Positions 22,884 through 35,519 are shown, numbered from the stretch's first letter. The stretch is DNA of 64,000 nucleotides from Anaeramoeba flamelloides (GCA_027625915.1 JANTQA010000057.1:8494001-8558000); one strand, 5' to 3'. A program made the numbers and translations. Notes: a model not told the origin generated them from the sequence alone.

Positions 22884-23413
22884 TAAACCTCTTTCAAAAA
22901 ATTTGGACATGCCCAAAATCAAAAATAAGCAAAAAATAAAAACCAAATTTATTATATTTTTCCAATCATAATATTAAACCACATTTAATTTACCGAGAAT
23001 TGATGTTTTTCAAAGTAATCATTTTTATCCAAATAAAAAAAAAATAAGAAGAAAAAAAAACCGGTGTATCCAAAATAATGAAACGAGTGGAGCAAATAAA
23101 TTGCATTGGTAAATTTGTTGTAATTTCACCAAGAATTGTTGATCAATCAATTGATAAGATACCATCAACCAATTTTCTTTGATTTTTCAATTAAAAAACT
23201 CAACAATAACCATCTATCAGCAATTGAAAAAAAAAATACTGATCTAAAGAAACAGATTACGTAACTTGAAAAAATGAAATGAAAACAAAACCAAAGAAGA
23301 AAAAAAATGAAAATAGTTTTAAAATCAAAATTCTTCCCAAATTGAATGTAAATTATAGTATTGTTATTCTTTCAACCTTTTAAACTGTGTCCAAATTTAT
23401 GGAATTTAGTTTA
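22884..23413 (+). mobile_element. TAAACT-family MITE, subfamily B, copy 1 (530 bp)
   Basis: Ends TAAACCTCTTTCAAAAAATT and GTCCAAATTTATGGAATTTAGTTTA. The interior keeps ACCGGTGTATCCAAAATAAT, GTAAATTTGTTG and ACAGATTACGTAACTTG, all shared with the copies at 37505-38041 and 58210-58743. Subfamilies A and B share the GTAAATTTGTTGAAATT and ATTACGTAA core blocks. Confidence 0.75.
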
Positions 23414-23984
23414 TATATATATATACTTTATACCTATTTTTTAATAAAAAATTGTAATAAATAATTATTTCAAACAATAATTTAAAATAATTCCTAAAAC
23501 ATTTTAATTGTAGAGTTATTTGTCTATCATTTTACTAGAATTATTTTTAAAATCTAATGAAAAATTTTTCTTATTATTCATTTGGATATTAGTAACCGTT
23601 TTATTGAAATATTGTTTCATAAAAGTAAAAAAAAATGAGTTGTTTTTTTTTGGCTTTTTCCTACAATAAAATATCCATGAATTCATTGATACTTGAAATA
23701 ATCAGAAAAAATTGAATTTTTGGATTGAAATGTATTTTTTTTGAATATTTCTCAAAAATTTTTAACATTTAAAAGAGCATTTTTACAAGGAATTTTGTTT
23801 CGATTTATTTTTTTAAGGGGTTTTCTTTTAATTTTTACCAATAAATCTGTATTTGATGAGAAAATATAAGAAAATTAAAATCAATATTCCTAAATATAAA
23901 TTCAAAAATTTTAATAAATTATATATGAATTAATTAATTTTATTTTTTTTTTTTTTATTTTTAAATTTTATTCTTATTCTTTTT
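23414..23984. other. AT-rich stretch, nothing recognised
   Basis: No frame, RNA gene or delimitable repeat seen. Confidence 0.5.
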
Positions 23985-24507
23985 ATCTATGTTTCAGTAA
24001 TAGGAGAAATACGTTTTTTTCAAATATCAAATATTTTTAATTATTAGCATTTGAAGAACAAATCATAAATTAAGCAAAATAATATTTATTAAAAATTAGG
24101 AGTACTAGTATAAAGTAAAACTAAAAAATCATTATATTTACTTAAAAATTGAAATATCAAAATTCTTTTGGGACTATTGAGAAAAAGAACAATTTTTAAT
24201 TTGACCATCTATTGAAGATCCAAAGAACATTCCTATAGAAATCAATATATGATTTTTCTAAAACAATTTTCTCACTGTTCAATAACCATAAAATAACACC
24301 TTTTTACCAAGTAACACTCGATCTTGTAATAAAAAAAAAAAATTTGTAACTCAATTAGGTGTCAAAAAAAAATCGAAAAAAATGTGAAAAAATTATTTCA
24401 ATTTTGGAATTTCAAAAATAATTTTTTTTTAATAAGAGCCATCGAACTTTGAAAATATATGTAATTCGTCGCCCTTCAACTGGGACACTTTGACTGCTAA
24501 ATTTTTA
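23985..24507 (+). mobile_element. T540b element, copy 2, without the nested MITE
   Basis: Shares GTTTCAGT, TTTTTTCAAATATCAA, ACTATTGAGAAAAA, CTATAGAAATCAATAT, AATAACACCTTTTTACCAAG and GATCTTGTAATAAAAAA with 13004-13708. It lacks the T163 insertion and serves as the empty site. Its ends are more eroded than those of the other copies. Confidence 0.7.
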
Positions 24508-26643
24508 ATGTTCTAAATAAAAAAATATGAGAATTAGTAATAGAACAAAATCTTCAAATATATAATAAAATGATTTTACAAAAAAATGAACATTTAATGA
24601 GAAGGAATTTTAATTAAACAAATTATTTACATTTTTTTTTTTTTTGGCGAAATTTCAGATAGTGAATTCAAATAAAAATTTCTACAAACACATCAGTTGC
24701 TGGGGATACCTTGAAATTTTAGTTTTGAATTGATACCAATCAACAAATTTACACAATTTATTTTGTTATTAATCTTATTGTTAAAAAAATTCTCAAGATC
24801 AGAAAATATTATTATTTGGTAACATTTGAAAATGAAAATTCATGTAAAACAATTTAAGGTGGATAAATCTGAAAAAATAAATTTACTTAGTTACTATTAG
24901 TTGAAACCGGAATTTTAAAATTTTGTTGTTCGAATGGTTTTTTTTTTACACTTTAATCAAATATTTTTATTTTTTATTTTTTTACTTATTGTTGAAAATC
25001 TTTCCAGATAAATGTATATGAAATTTTAGTTAGGGTTTATCATTTTGGAAAAAATTACCTTTCCATGATTTTAAAAAATATTTCCACTACATTTCAACAA
25101 TATTATTACTATCAAACGGGTTGATGAATCAGAACAAAGATGAAAAGTGCAAATATTAAATGAAAATATAAAGATTAACAATTTAAAGAAAAAGTGTTTT
25201 AGGTTGTGTGAAAAAAGTTAAAAAAAGAAAAAAAAATCCTTTTTTTAATTCAAAATATGATTTTTTATGATTTTTTAGAACGTCCAAAACATATCAATAA
25301 AAAAAGAGCTTCTTATAAATATAAATATTAAATTATAATCTATTCCTATGAAAACTCTAATTCTACAAGAATAATGAAAAATATTTATTTTTACAAGTTA
25401 TTATAAAAATATCAATATTTTAACTGCTCAAGAACAATTAAGAAAAATAGAATGGATAATTGCTAAAACACATAGGAATGAAAAAATGAAAAATGTTATT
25501 AATTATTGAAAATATTTTTTACCCCCCCCCAAAAAAAAAAAAAAAAAAAAAAAGATAGAGAATAGGTAAATTGTTATTTTATAGGTATTGTGAATCAAAA
25601 AGGTGGAATATTTGATATTTCTGTTCAACTTTCTGTTTATATTTTCACCCGTTAATTATTAAGAGTAAGGTGTACAATTATGAATTAATTATGATTATTT
25701 AAAAATGGTTTCTGAAAATTATCTCGAGGTCTTTCTTTTTTTCATCCTTGTTTATAAAACAAATATTATATGCATGAAAACTTGTGATAAAATTAATTGA
25801 TTTATTTAATTTAATACTCAAAAACAAAATAAATAGATCAAAATGCAATTAGGATTATAAAATTGTAATTTTTTCAAAAATAAAAAAACAACTGTAATGA
25901 AAATAACAAGTGTAGACACTTTAAAAATGGGTATTTCAAATTAAAAGATATGTTTATAATTTCTAAAACGTTTATAAACGAAATGAGCAAATAAACCAAC
26001 AATTACCAATAAATATATATGATGTGCCTTTTATAGAGTTCTGCTGTTTTAAAAAGGGAACTTATAAAAAAGAGATTACCAATTATAAAAATATTATCAA
26101 GAACTAGATAATTATTAAAGAATATATTTGTTAAAATTCTTCAACAAATTCAAATATTCTTTATCATTTTCACAAAAATAACAAGGATTTTACTTTCAAA
26201 AATGATATAATATTGTAGAAACGTTTGAATATCAAATTAGATCTTATAATTGTAGAAGAAAAAAAAACACCATTTTAATATAAAAATAGGGTCTTATGTT
26301 CGAAGTAATGGTTCTTTTTCTGAATGTAAGTTTAGCCATTTTTAAAAAATGTGACCAAAAAGTTCAGAAAAATATCAATAAAATAATGAGAAAATCCTCT
26401 ATAGAAACAACTTTCAACTGTAAAATAAAAACATATTTTGTCTACTTTAGTAAAGCAACAATCTTTGTAAACTATTTTTCATAAATTTTGACTCACTTTA
26501 TGATGTTAATGGAAGTTGTTTTGAGGGTTTATTCCAGTATTCTTAACAAAAAATATTTTTAAATTTTTGGATCAGAATCATTTTTTCTAATTTTACAAAT
26601 TTTTGTTTTTGTTTTTCTTTTTCTTTTTCTTTTTTTTTGAAAA

Positions 26644-26676
<33 letters not shown>

Positions 26677-27475
26677 GATGATGTGGAAAAAAAAAAGATC
26701 TTCGAAAAGACAAATAATCACTAAGAAAATTCAGACTGTAATGTCTTTGAAAATGGATTTAATTATTCATAAAAAATATTGTTGTTCAACTTTTTTTCAG
26801 TGAAAGTTCAGTAATAAAAAATGGGTAATGCTCATTTCAAAAATTGAGACTTACTTTTTTTTAGTATTTGGTTTTATTTTTTTGAATTTTTAATATATCA
26901 GGCTTTTATAGATTTAGAATGACTTAAAAGTGAATTACCAATCATATTTAGTTATTAATTGTTATTGAATACTAAAGGATATTTTTTTTTTTCAATTTAT
27001 TATTTCAGGTGAGTCACAATTTTTGAAAAAGAGTTTATAATATTCTCTAATATAAAGTATATTATACTCTAAATACCAAAGTTATTTTTAAAATAAAAAT
27101 TTGAAAGAGATCATATAAATATTAAAAATTTACAATTTTATTTTACAGTATTAGATTACGAATCCCAAAAATCTAAAACAAAAAACAAAAAAGAAGAAAA
27201 TATTTCAATTAGCAAAAAAAAAATACATAAAAAAAGAAGATATATTTCGTAAATATAAAAATTGAAAGGATTTTTAATATTTATTATCTAAAAAAAAAAA
27301 GAAAAGAAACAGATATAGAAAAAGAAAAGGAAAAAAAACAAAGATGGAAAGAGAGAGAATTAAAATTAAAATTCCATCATGATAAAAAAAAAAAAAATAA
27401 TGGAAATTTTAAATATAAAAAATCAAAAAAAAAAATAAAATCGAATCCAAATAGTTTTAATTTTTAAAAAATGTT
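24508..27475. other. AT-rich intergenic stretch with homopolymers
   Basis: No supported gene. Notable items are C9 followed by A23 at 25522-25553, long poly-T at 26630-26670, and the segment near 26525-26600 that resembles 295-360. Short frames at 26296-26484 and 26603-26803 have homopolymer-derived composition and no family resemblance. Confidence 0.5.
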
Positions 27476-29204
27476 TTAATAATAATAATCGTATTGTCTT
27501 GGTCGATAGTAATTAATGTTTCTGGGTCTAGGCTTATTTTCGTTCACCTTTAATTTGTTTCTTTTGATAAAAATACTTGATTTTTTTAAACTGTTTAACA
27601 TGCCTGATCTATTTTTAAATGTTATATAAGCAAAATTTCTGCCGTTGGGAATAAATACATTTGTGATTTCACCAAATTCTTTAAATTTGTCTTTTAAACG
27701 AATGGTGGAAGTGCTATAAGGCAGATTTCCAACCCAAATTGTATTTTTTTTCTCATTTTTTGGTTTAAAAGTTTTTTTTGGCTTGAATTTATTTATTTTT
27801 GAATGGTTATTTTTGAGAGGTTTTTTTGTTTGTTTTGATCCGACTCTTTTTTTTTTGACGATCTTTTTTTTGTTCTTTGTTTCTTCTTGTTCTTCCTGCT
27901 CTTCTTCTTCGTTTTCTTCGTCATCATCATCTTCCTCCTCCTCCTCCTCTTCTTCTTCCTCTTCTTCCTCTTCTTCCTCTTCTTCTTCGCTACTCTCGCC
28001 TTCTTCGCCTTCTTCGCTTTCTTCTTCACCACTTTCTTCTTCTTCTCCTGATTCATCTTCTTCGCTTTCCTCACTTTCTTCCTCTCCTGACTCATCATCC
28101 GATCCTTCTTCTCCTTCTTCTTCTTCGCTTTCTTCTTCAGATTCATCTTCCTCGCTTTCATTGTCTTCTTCTTCTTCTTCTTCTTCTTCTTCTCCTGACT
28201 CGTCTTCGTCGCTTTCCTCACTTATTTCTTCACCAGAAACCTCTTCACTTTCCTCTCCAGAAACCTCTTCACTTTCTTCTTCTCCACTATCTTCTTCTTC
28301 ATCATCATCATCATCTTCTTCTTCTTCTTCTTCAGATTCATCTTCTTCTTCGCTTTCATTGTCTTCTTCATATTCTTCTTCGTCTTCTTCTTCGTCTTCT
28401 TCTTCTTTGTCATTGACAAAAGTCCTATTTTCATTAACCAAATTTTGTTCTAATTCATTTGCGTAATATCCATTTTGGTTTTGGAAAGTAGGAATAAATT
28501 CTTGTTTTTGATCGTTTTTTGGTATAGAATTTTGATAGTTTAAATAGTCATCGTTAAGGTATCTCATAATATCATTCCTGATAAAGTATTGATTCTTGTT
28601 GGTTGAATTTTTTTTTTGTTCAAGGATAAAGGTTCTTGAAAATTTTGAGGGCTTGGATCCTGCGTTGGAGATCCACCCTAAAATGCAAATCACAACACTT
28701 CCATTAACACTGTCGTGTGAGACAATATCAGAAATGTGTGTTCTGCATTGGAGATACTTTTCGTTATGGATCTTTTCTTTAATCACCTGAAAGAAACCAA
28801 AAAGGAAATTATTGTTGGAAATTGCAACACAAAAAAAAGATTTGTTTTTTATTAAGGTTTTGAATTTAGAAGAATAACGTTTGGACGATTTGTTTTAATG
28901 AAAAGTTGGTTTTTGTTTTAATTTTTTTTTTTTTATTTTTTTTTTATTTTTTATTTTTTAGTTTGGGAAGACCTTGAAAAATTTAAATAAAAAAAGCAAA
29001 GAATAAAATAAAAAAAAAAAATTGGGAAAAATTTACCTCTCCAACATAAGGGTAATCTATTTCCCCTTCAAATCCTGAAGACAACGAAGAGTTTAAATCA
29101 AAATATTCATAAAGCCTTTCAGGATCGCGATAAAGACGAGTAAAGAATAATTCGAGAAATGACCGTGCAATTTTCGAAGAGTGTGTTACGAATTGTTGTT
29201 CCAT
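27476..29204 (-). CDS. G3BP-like protein: NTF2 domain, acidic tract, RRM; two exons
   Basis: Cytoplasmic RNA-binding scaffold of the G3BP/Rasputin type, which nucleates stress granules in animals (family knowledge). Exons on the minus strand are 29204-29037 and 28786-27476, with a 250-nt intron (GTAAAT...CAG), 492 residues. The N-terminal NTF2-like domain (about 1-145) has FLELFFTRLYRDPERLYEYF, then across the splice YVGE-VIKEKI, VNGSVVICILGWISN and the hallmark NQYFIRNDIMRY. Residues about 183-353 are almost pure Glu/Asp/Ser, then a Lys-rich stretch. The RRM at about 405-474 has RNP2 IWVGNL and RNP1 RNFAYITF. The tail is NYYRPRQYDYYY, shorter and less Arg-Gly-rich than animal G3BP. Exon 2 begins with GTG, so splicing is needed to supply the start. 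Confidence 0.88.
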
Positions 29205-30354
29205 GTCAATGAAAAGATAATTTGGAAATTAACTTGAGAGATTTGTTTAAAATAAATAATGAGGAAAGATTTTAAGAAATCTAAAAAAAAATGAAAAAAA
29301 GTCTGTTTATCAAGTCCAAGAATTGTTCAAAAAAGAGAAACACATTTTAAAAATCACACCTCTTTTGGTTTTTTGAGAACTTATTTCAAAGTTTGAATGT
29401 AAGGAATAAACCCAATAACTCGCAGTTTAAAAATTCTGATAATTGAAAATTTAAGAAAAACTTAAAATTTCTTAAACATCTACTTGGTTTTGAGAGTTTC
29501 ATAAAAACAGTTTCAGGTTTTTGAAAGATGACAATTATTTTTGATTAGAGACAGAAAAAAATTCCGACAATTAGAAATATTAGATTTAATTAAATCAATG
29601 TTTTATGAAAACTTTAAGAGATTTAAAAAACTTTCATAAAGACTTTAGCCTTTGAAAAAATTTCAAAGAAAAGAAAAAAATAGAAGGGGTAAGGTTAAAA
29701 GTTTGACTCTCATTAATGATTTTGTTGATTCAGTAAGAAGTATTACAAATAAATAATTAATTTAAACTTTTTGAGGATCTTATTTTTCTGTTCAAAAAAT
29801 TTTAATACTGTGATTCTCTTTTAGTTAAATAAATTCTTTTCTTTTATTTGGAAAACTCTCAAAAAGAATTAGAAAGTTTTGACAATAAAAAACAACCTTT
29901 GTTCAAACTCTAAAATGTCAAAGATATTCTGCAAAAAATACAAAAAGCGGAAAAAAAAAAAATCAAAAAAACCTTTTAACTGGTATTGGACTTTTAAATG
30001 GGATAATAATCTTGTTTGATTTTCTTTTTTCTTTCTGAAATTTGACTTTCACTGGGAATTCTTAGATACATTTTAATTTAATAACAAGGTGTTTTGTCGA
30101 AAAAAGAAAGAAATAAACAGAGATAATAAATAAAAATCTTTTTCTTAAAAAAAAAAGAAAATGGGGAAGTTAAAACAATTTATTCACTATCATTTTTAAA
30201 CCAATTGTATCTTTTTGGATAAATTTTTATTCTATAACATTTAAACTTTGTGAGTTTAGTACTATTGAGCAAAAAAAAATTCATTCTTCTTGTTTTTTTG
30301 AAAATTTAAGGTGGAACAGTATTGGTTGTAAAAGTAAAAAAGATTAAAGAATTA
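29205..30354. other. intergenic stretch upstream of the G3BP-like gene
   Basis: No gene or clear repeat. T-rich and A-rich runs only. Confidence 0.5.
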
Positions 30355-30775
30355 TTAACAGTTTTGTTTAAAAAGATCAATACAGTTTTTCATTGGGAAG
30401 GTTACGAGAACCTGAAAACAAAAATTAAGTCAATTAATAAAAGAATTAATTAATAAATAAATACAAAAATAAGAATTTCGCACAATATCAGTTTTTTAAA
30501 TACTATCTTTTGGTAAGGTCTGGGTTTTTCTTTGATTGACAAATTAATATAAATTTGTGCAATAAATTGATTATTTTTGAGGATCTCCAAAACCACTCTA
30601 ACAATTTCAATACAAAAATAGAAATGAATTGTGTTTGTTGGTTTGATTGAAAATAATATAATATATTATTATTTGAAATTAATTGGTTTCTTCTTTTAAT
30701 TGATTTTGTTTTTCATTTTCAGTTTCGATCAAGGTTTTAAATGTAAAATCGTGTTTCACTTTTTTTCTCGAACCG
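30355..30775. mobile_element. inverted-repeat element, family R4, copy 1 (approximate)
   Basis: The left end region ACAGTTTTTCATTGGGAA...CCTGAAAACAAAAATTAAG...CAATTAATAAAAG is the imperfect inverse of the right end region CTTTTAATTGATTTTG...CATTTTCAGTTTCGATCAAGG...CGTGTTTCACT. The middle (TGATTATTTTTGAG, CCAAAACCACTCTA) matches 41530-41965. Confidence 0.55.
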
Positions 30776-31212
30776 TAAATTATATTTGTGATAATATTGA
30801 CCTTATGAAGCGATGTAGGATTCCAATAATTGACCTTTGTGGTTTCTATTGTTTATTTTATATTACTATGTAAGGTACTATTAAATGATTGGTTAGTTTT
30901 GTTTTAATTTTATAAGCTAGTTTTGTTATATAAATATAAACCAAATTTCAAAATTATTGGCAAACTTTTTTTTTAATATTTGTTTCTTTTTTCATTTGCC
31001 TTTCAAATAATAAAGTGATTACACTATATTTTTATTTAGTAATCTATTTTGGTTATTATCTCTAAAAACACTTCAGTAAAATACATTATTATTAAAAAAA
31101 AAAAACAATTAAACAAATTTTTTTAGGATGAAAAATCTGTACCTATTTTTGAAATTTAGCTTACTTTCTAAGATGTGACAATAATTTGTCAAAATAATCT
31201 TTGAGTTAATTA

Positions 31213-31660
31213 CAGCTGTTCCAAGTCTACCATAAAATTTTAAATAAAACACAATTGCTTTTTCTATTCTTATTTCCCATTTTCAAAAAATTCGGAAATA
31301 AGAGTTATTATTCAAATAAAAAAATTTCAATAAATGAGCTATTATTCAAATTTAGGAAAATCAAAAAAAAATTAAAGATTCAATGAAACTTAAAAATTAT
31401 TGTTCCAAAATAGCTCAAAAAAAAAAAAAAACAATATCTACGAATCTTTAAAAATTTACCTTTTTGTGAACTATATTTTGAGGTACTTCAAGAATCTTTA
31501 ATTTTTTTTTGATTTTCCTAAATTTGAATAATAGCTCATTTATTGAAATTTTTTTATTTGAATAATAACTCTTATTTCCGAATTTTTTGAAAATGGGAAA
31601 TAAGAATAGAAAAAGCAATTGTGTTTTATTTAAAGTTTTATTTTAGACTTGAAAAAACTG
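31213..31660. mobile_element. 448-bp foldback MITE with TA duplication (family F), copy 1
   Basis: Ends CAGCTGTTCCAAGTCTACCA and TTTAGACTTGAAAAAACTG, flanked by TA at 31211-31212 and 31661-31662. The arms are long and nearly perfect inverses: AAATAAGAGTTATTATTCAA and AATAAATGAGCTATTATTCAA on the left, their complements on the right. Each arm is over 150 bp. No coding capacity. Related copies at 31895-32029 and 47587-48026. Confidence 0.85.
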
Positions 31661-31894
31661 TAGATTATGGTATGAATACCTAATGATAAAAAAACAAAAG
31701 AACTTTAATTCTAAAAGAAAATTTATATCTGGGTATTTGGTTAGATAAATCAATTCATTTAAATTTTAATCAAGTTAAAAGATGTTTCAATAAACTTACC
31801 AATATACTACAACAAAAAATCTTTAACTATGGGATTAAAAATTCAATTTTTTAAAGTTGTTTTACACAGTAAATTGATGTCTGGATTGAGAATA

Positions 31895-32029
31895 CAGCAG
31901 TTCCAAAGCCACTATAATTTTTTTTTTTTGAATAATAACTCTTATTTCCAAAATTTTTGAAAATGGAAATTAAGAATAAAAAACTAAATTGCATTTTATT
32001 TAGAATTTTATCGTAGCCTTGAAACACTG
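31895..32029. mobile_element. family F MITE, internally deleted copy (135 bp)
   Basis: Ends CAGCAGTTCCAAAGCCAC and CGTAGCCTTGAAACACTG with TA at both sides. It keeps the TTGAATAATAACTCTTATTT segment but has lost the whole left arm interior. Confidence 0.75.
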
Positions 32030-32031
32030 TA

Positions 32032-33724
32032 TTTAATTTTTTAAATCAAATTGGATCTATTAGTGACTAACCCACATCCTAAGATAAATTTAATAGAAAT
32101 AATTAATAGTTGAGAATTCTTTGCATTACTATTTGTACCTTTAATTTTATCTAGACCTGCAGTTTTTTATTTAATTCTTGATGATTTTTTATGTATACAC
32201 GGATATTTTTTACTTAATTTTTTTAACTTTTTGTCATAATTTATGAATCAATATTGTTGAAGTCAAGAACTTAAGTCCATGAATATAATTTAAAACAACC
32301 TTTTACATTTTTTTCTCCGATCAGGTGTTTAGAAGATTCCAATATTTTAATTTCAAAAAAAAAAACTTTCCAGAATTATAATTAAAATAATGAATTCGAG
32401 AAAAGTGTAATATTTTTTTTTTTCTATTTCAAATGAGATTTTCTTTGCAAGTATTTCTATTTGTAAATTGATAATATAATTCTAACCAAATTACCGTCTA
32501 TGATTTGTAATAATTTCAAAATATTTATAAAATTGATAAAAAACATAAACACTACTTTTTGTTGAAAAAGGGAACACACAATAAATTTCAATACGATACA
32601 GGTACATAATCCAGAAATAATTTTTTTTTTTAACAATAAAATGTAGTTATCAGTTTTTCCTTTCAATTGGAAAATTTATCATGATTAAAACTCTTAGGAA
32701 AAAATTTTTTTTTATGATATACAATAAAACAATAAACCAAATAAACAAAAATTCACTATTTTCCACATAGTACACACATTTCAAAGAATCAATATAATAT
32801 ATTTACATTCAAATTGGAAATAATGTTGATGATTATCAAATATGAAAAACATTTTAAAAAGAGTTCAAAATTCGATTCTTTTTTTTCTAATAAAATCAAA
32901 TAATTCTTTTTTGGATTCCATGTAATCAACTGATTCTTTTTCTTTGAATGACTAGTCTCGACTTATTTCTTTTTTTCATTCGGTTTTTTATTGAATTACA
33001 GCATTCTCGAAATTTAATCAATTATTTTTGTTTTTTTATTTTCAAAAAGAATTTAATATTCCTTATTAAAATAAAAAATTGTGGTTTTTCTTCTTGTGAT
33101 TTTAGTTTTAATCATCTTTTTGCCAATCCTGATGCTTTTAAGTTTATTCCTAATCAGAAAATTATTTTACTTTGAAACTGGATCAAAAGATTCTTTTTTT
33201 GATTTTTTACTTTATGTTTAAAATATGAACAGAAGGAAATAATAGAAAATATTGATCATGTTTAATGAGTATGCACTTTCCTATGAAAAAGATAGATTGA
33301 TTTTTCTGAATAAACTAAAAGAATTAAATTTTAATGAAATAATTTTAAATTATGATAGATTAAAATTATTTTCGTTAATTAATAATCGTAAAATCTATTA
33401 TTTTACGTTTAAATTTCTGAAAGGGAATTTAAGTAAAAGGGAACTTCGAGTGTAATTTACACTTCTCTGACAATAAAAAAATAAAAAAAAGAGAATCTTT
33501 TTTTATTTAATAGAGTTTTGGTTCCAAATTATAATTCTGTTTTTAATTCTGTGTGAGTGAAATAAAATAATTTTTAATGTTATTGAAAAATTATTCTACA
33601 AAGCGGCTTTAACAAGCCGATAATGTTGATAAAAAATCATTCCATTAGAACATTTTAATATTATGATTTGAAATTTTAAATTTTTGAGGTTCCATAAAAT
33701 CTAAAAATGGAATCTTTTTGAAAA
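32032..33724. other. AT-rich region with two weak coding-like frames
   Basis: A frame at 32948-33175 (containing CGFSSCDFSFNHLFANPDAF) and one at 33252-33455 (YALSYEKDRLIFLNKLKELN, ending LSKRELRV) lie in tandem on the plus strand. They look somewhat protein-like and could be remains of one gene, but I recognise no family and see no shared splice logic. Confidence 0.3.
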
Positions 33725-34163
33725 ATATCTGATCATTTTTTCATCTTTTATTTTTTTATTTTCATTTTATTTTTTGAATTAGTTGACCTGTTTAGTTTGA
33801 TCAATAATTTTTTTCAAAAGATTGGTATTAGGCTTATGTTGAGTTCTTCAAGATAGGCAAACCCAGATAGATTAAATTGATGATATCTAACCATTTGATC
33901 CATCAATAATCCTAATAGCATTTTTACAAATTTACCAATAAATTATTCTGTTTTGATCTCTACAAAATTTTTAACACACCGATAATTTAGTAGTATTGAG
34001 AATTATTTATTTGTTGTGTGTGAGTATTGTTATTTATAAATTAATTTTTAATATTTCAATTAAAGGATAGTTCTAATTTGGCATTTCTAATAGAATTGAT
34101 TAAATAAGTATTTTTTATTTCAAAAATTAAATTGTGATGTTCAAAATTTTGAATTGGAGTTTA
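33725..34163 (-). mobile_element. TAAACT-family MITE, subfamily A, copy 3 (partial)
   Basis: Reverse-oriented relative to 5818-6358. The end at 34163 reads (reversed) TAAACTCCAATTCAAAATTT. The interior keeps the GGATTATTGATGGATCAAAT and CGGTGTGTTAAAAATTTTG blocks in reverse. The other end is eroded; bounds there are approximate. Confidence 0.65.
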
Positions 34164-34769
34164 ATTTTCCCACATAAAAAAATATCATATAAAATTGTGT
34201 TCAAAAACTCTGATATCTTTAGTTAAAATTTATCTCTTACAAATAAACTAATGGAACTATGATGAACAATTAATGAATGACAAATAATAATTTTGGATAT
34301 TTATATAGTGATATTAGAATTAAGTTTAATAAAGACATTTTATAAATAAATTTTCTCACATTTTTGGAAATAACTGAGATGCAATAAAACAATTTATTGC
34401 TTTACACAATTGGCATTAAATTGACATCCGTTTTAAGTCCACTTTGAATTTAATATCTATGGAATTTTGATGCTGATATATATTTTTAAAAAGTTGAAAA
34501 CAGGGGGATAAGAAAGCTTGATTGAAAAAAAATCAAAAATTGTGAGTAATTGTTTTTTTTTATTATTTGAAGGCTAAAAATGACATTTTTGTTTTGATCA
34601 AACCTACAAATTATTCTTTGTTTGAGAATTTTTTGCTGTTACTTTTTGATTTATATAGCCAAATAGGTTTTTTTTTTTTTTTTTCCTATTTCTCTTTACT
34701 CTGTCCATAGTTGTTTTTCTTTTCATTGGTTAAATTTGGAGAAGAAGGGGGTTGTACTATCCTGTCTTT
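34164..34769. other. 3' flank of the Alba gene, nothing recognised
   Basis: AT-rich sequence without a frame or delimitable repeat; T16 near 34669. Confidence 0.5.
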
Positions 34770-35519
34770 TTACCATTCTCTGTAGTCATAATAATAATTA
34801 TTTGGGTAATATGAATCGTAATTATTATAACTGCGTTGTTCCCAATTTGTTCTATATTGTGGCCTAAAGCCTCTGCCTCTGCCTCTGCCCCTTCTCCGTC
34901 CTCTACCCCAACTTCTACGACTTCTATAATTTGGGTTATATCTGATGCGGGTTTTTTTATTTAGGAAATTGTTTGTTTTTTTCTTTTTGGTGAATTTTTT
35001 TTTTGTTTTTCTTTTTTCTTCTTCTTCAGATTCTTCATCCTGATCATCATCATCGTCACCGTCTTCTTCTTCCCCGTCTTGTTCTTGTTCTTCTGATTCT
35101 TCGTTTTCTTCTTCTTCGGACTTTTCGTTATCTTGTTCTTGTTCATGATCTTCTTCTTCTTCTTCTTCTTCTTCTTCTTCTTGTACATTTTTTTCTTCTT
35201 TCTTCTTTTTTCTCTGGTTTTTGTTTGTAAAAATTATTTCAATCTTTGAGATTTTCTTCGTATTGTTATTTGTTCGATACTTATTTCTTTTTTCTTTAGG
35301 ATTTTTAATTGAGCTAATATCACAAACGTAGTGAATCTTTGGCTTCCTTCTCTTGATCCCTTCTGCGAGGTTTACAGCATTGGCAATTGCAATTCCAGTG
35401 GCTTGGATTGTTAAGGTTTTAAATTTTTTCGAAGAAATACAATTAATCGCAAAATTTAAGTAAGTACTTAATTTTCCAGTGTTCATCACTCGGATGTTGT
35501 TGTGAGAGTAGTTTGACAT
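34770..35519 (-). CDS. Alba-domain nucleic-acid-binding protein with acidic linker and RG-rich tail
   Basis: Single-exon protein of 249 residues. Residues about 8-75 form an Alba domain: NNIRVMNTGKLSTYLNFAI, FKTLTIQATGIAIANAVNL and AEGIKRRKPKIHYVCDISS match the eukaryotic Alba/Rpp25/MDP2-type pattern, including the conserved Gly-Lys near the first loop. Members bind RNA or DNA and sit in RNase P/MRP or in cytoplasmic mRNPs. This follows from the family and is not shown here. A 60-residue Glu/Asp/Gln tract and a Lys stretch follow, then an Arg-Gly tail (SWGRGRRRGRGRGRGF) and a Tyr/Asn-rich end (NNYYYDYREW). The RG tail favours an Rpp25-like or mRNP Alba protein over archaeal-type chromatin protein. 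The start at 35519 is an ATG nine residues before the first strand. Confidence 0.88.
   Translation of the reverse strand: MSNYSHNNIRVMNTGKLSTYLNFAINCISSKKFKTLTIQATGIAIANAVNLAEGIKRRKPKIHYVCDISSIKNPKEKRNKYRTNNNTKKISKIEIIFTNKNQRKKKKEEKNVQEEEEEEEEEEDHEQEQDNEKSEEEENEESEEQEQDGEEEDGDDDDDQDEESEEEEKRKTKKKFTKKKKTNNFLNKKTRIRYNPNYRSRRSWGRGRRRGRGRGRGFRPQYRTNWEQRSYNNYDSYYPNNYYYDYREW

Noticed and set aside
27783-28466. Long plus-strand Ser-rich frame, and Lys/Leu-rich frames in other phases, opposite the G3BP-like gene
   Set aside because: They are shadows of the GAA/GAG/GAT repeat that encodes the acidic tract on the minus strand; no independent domain is visible.
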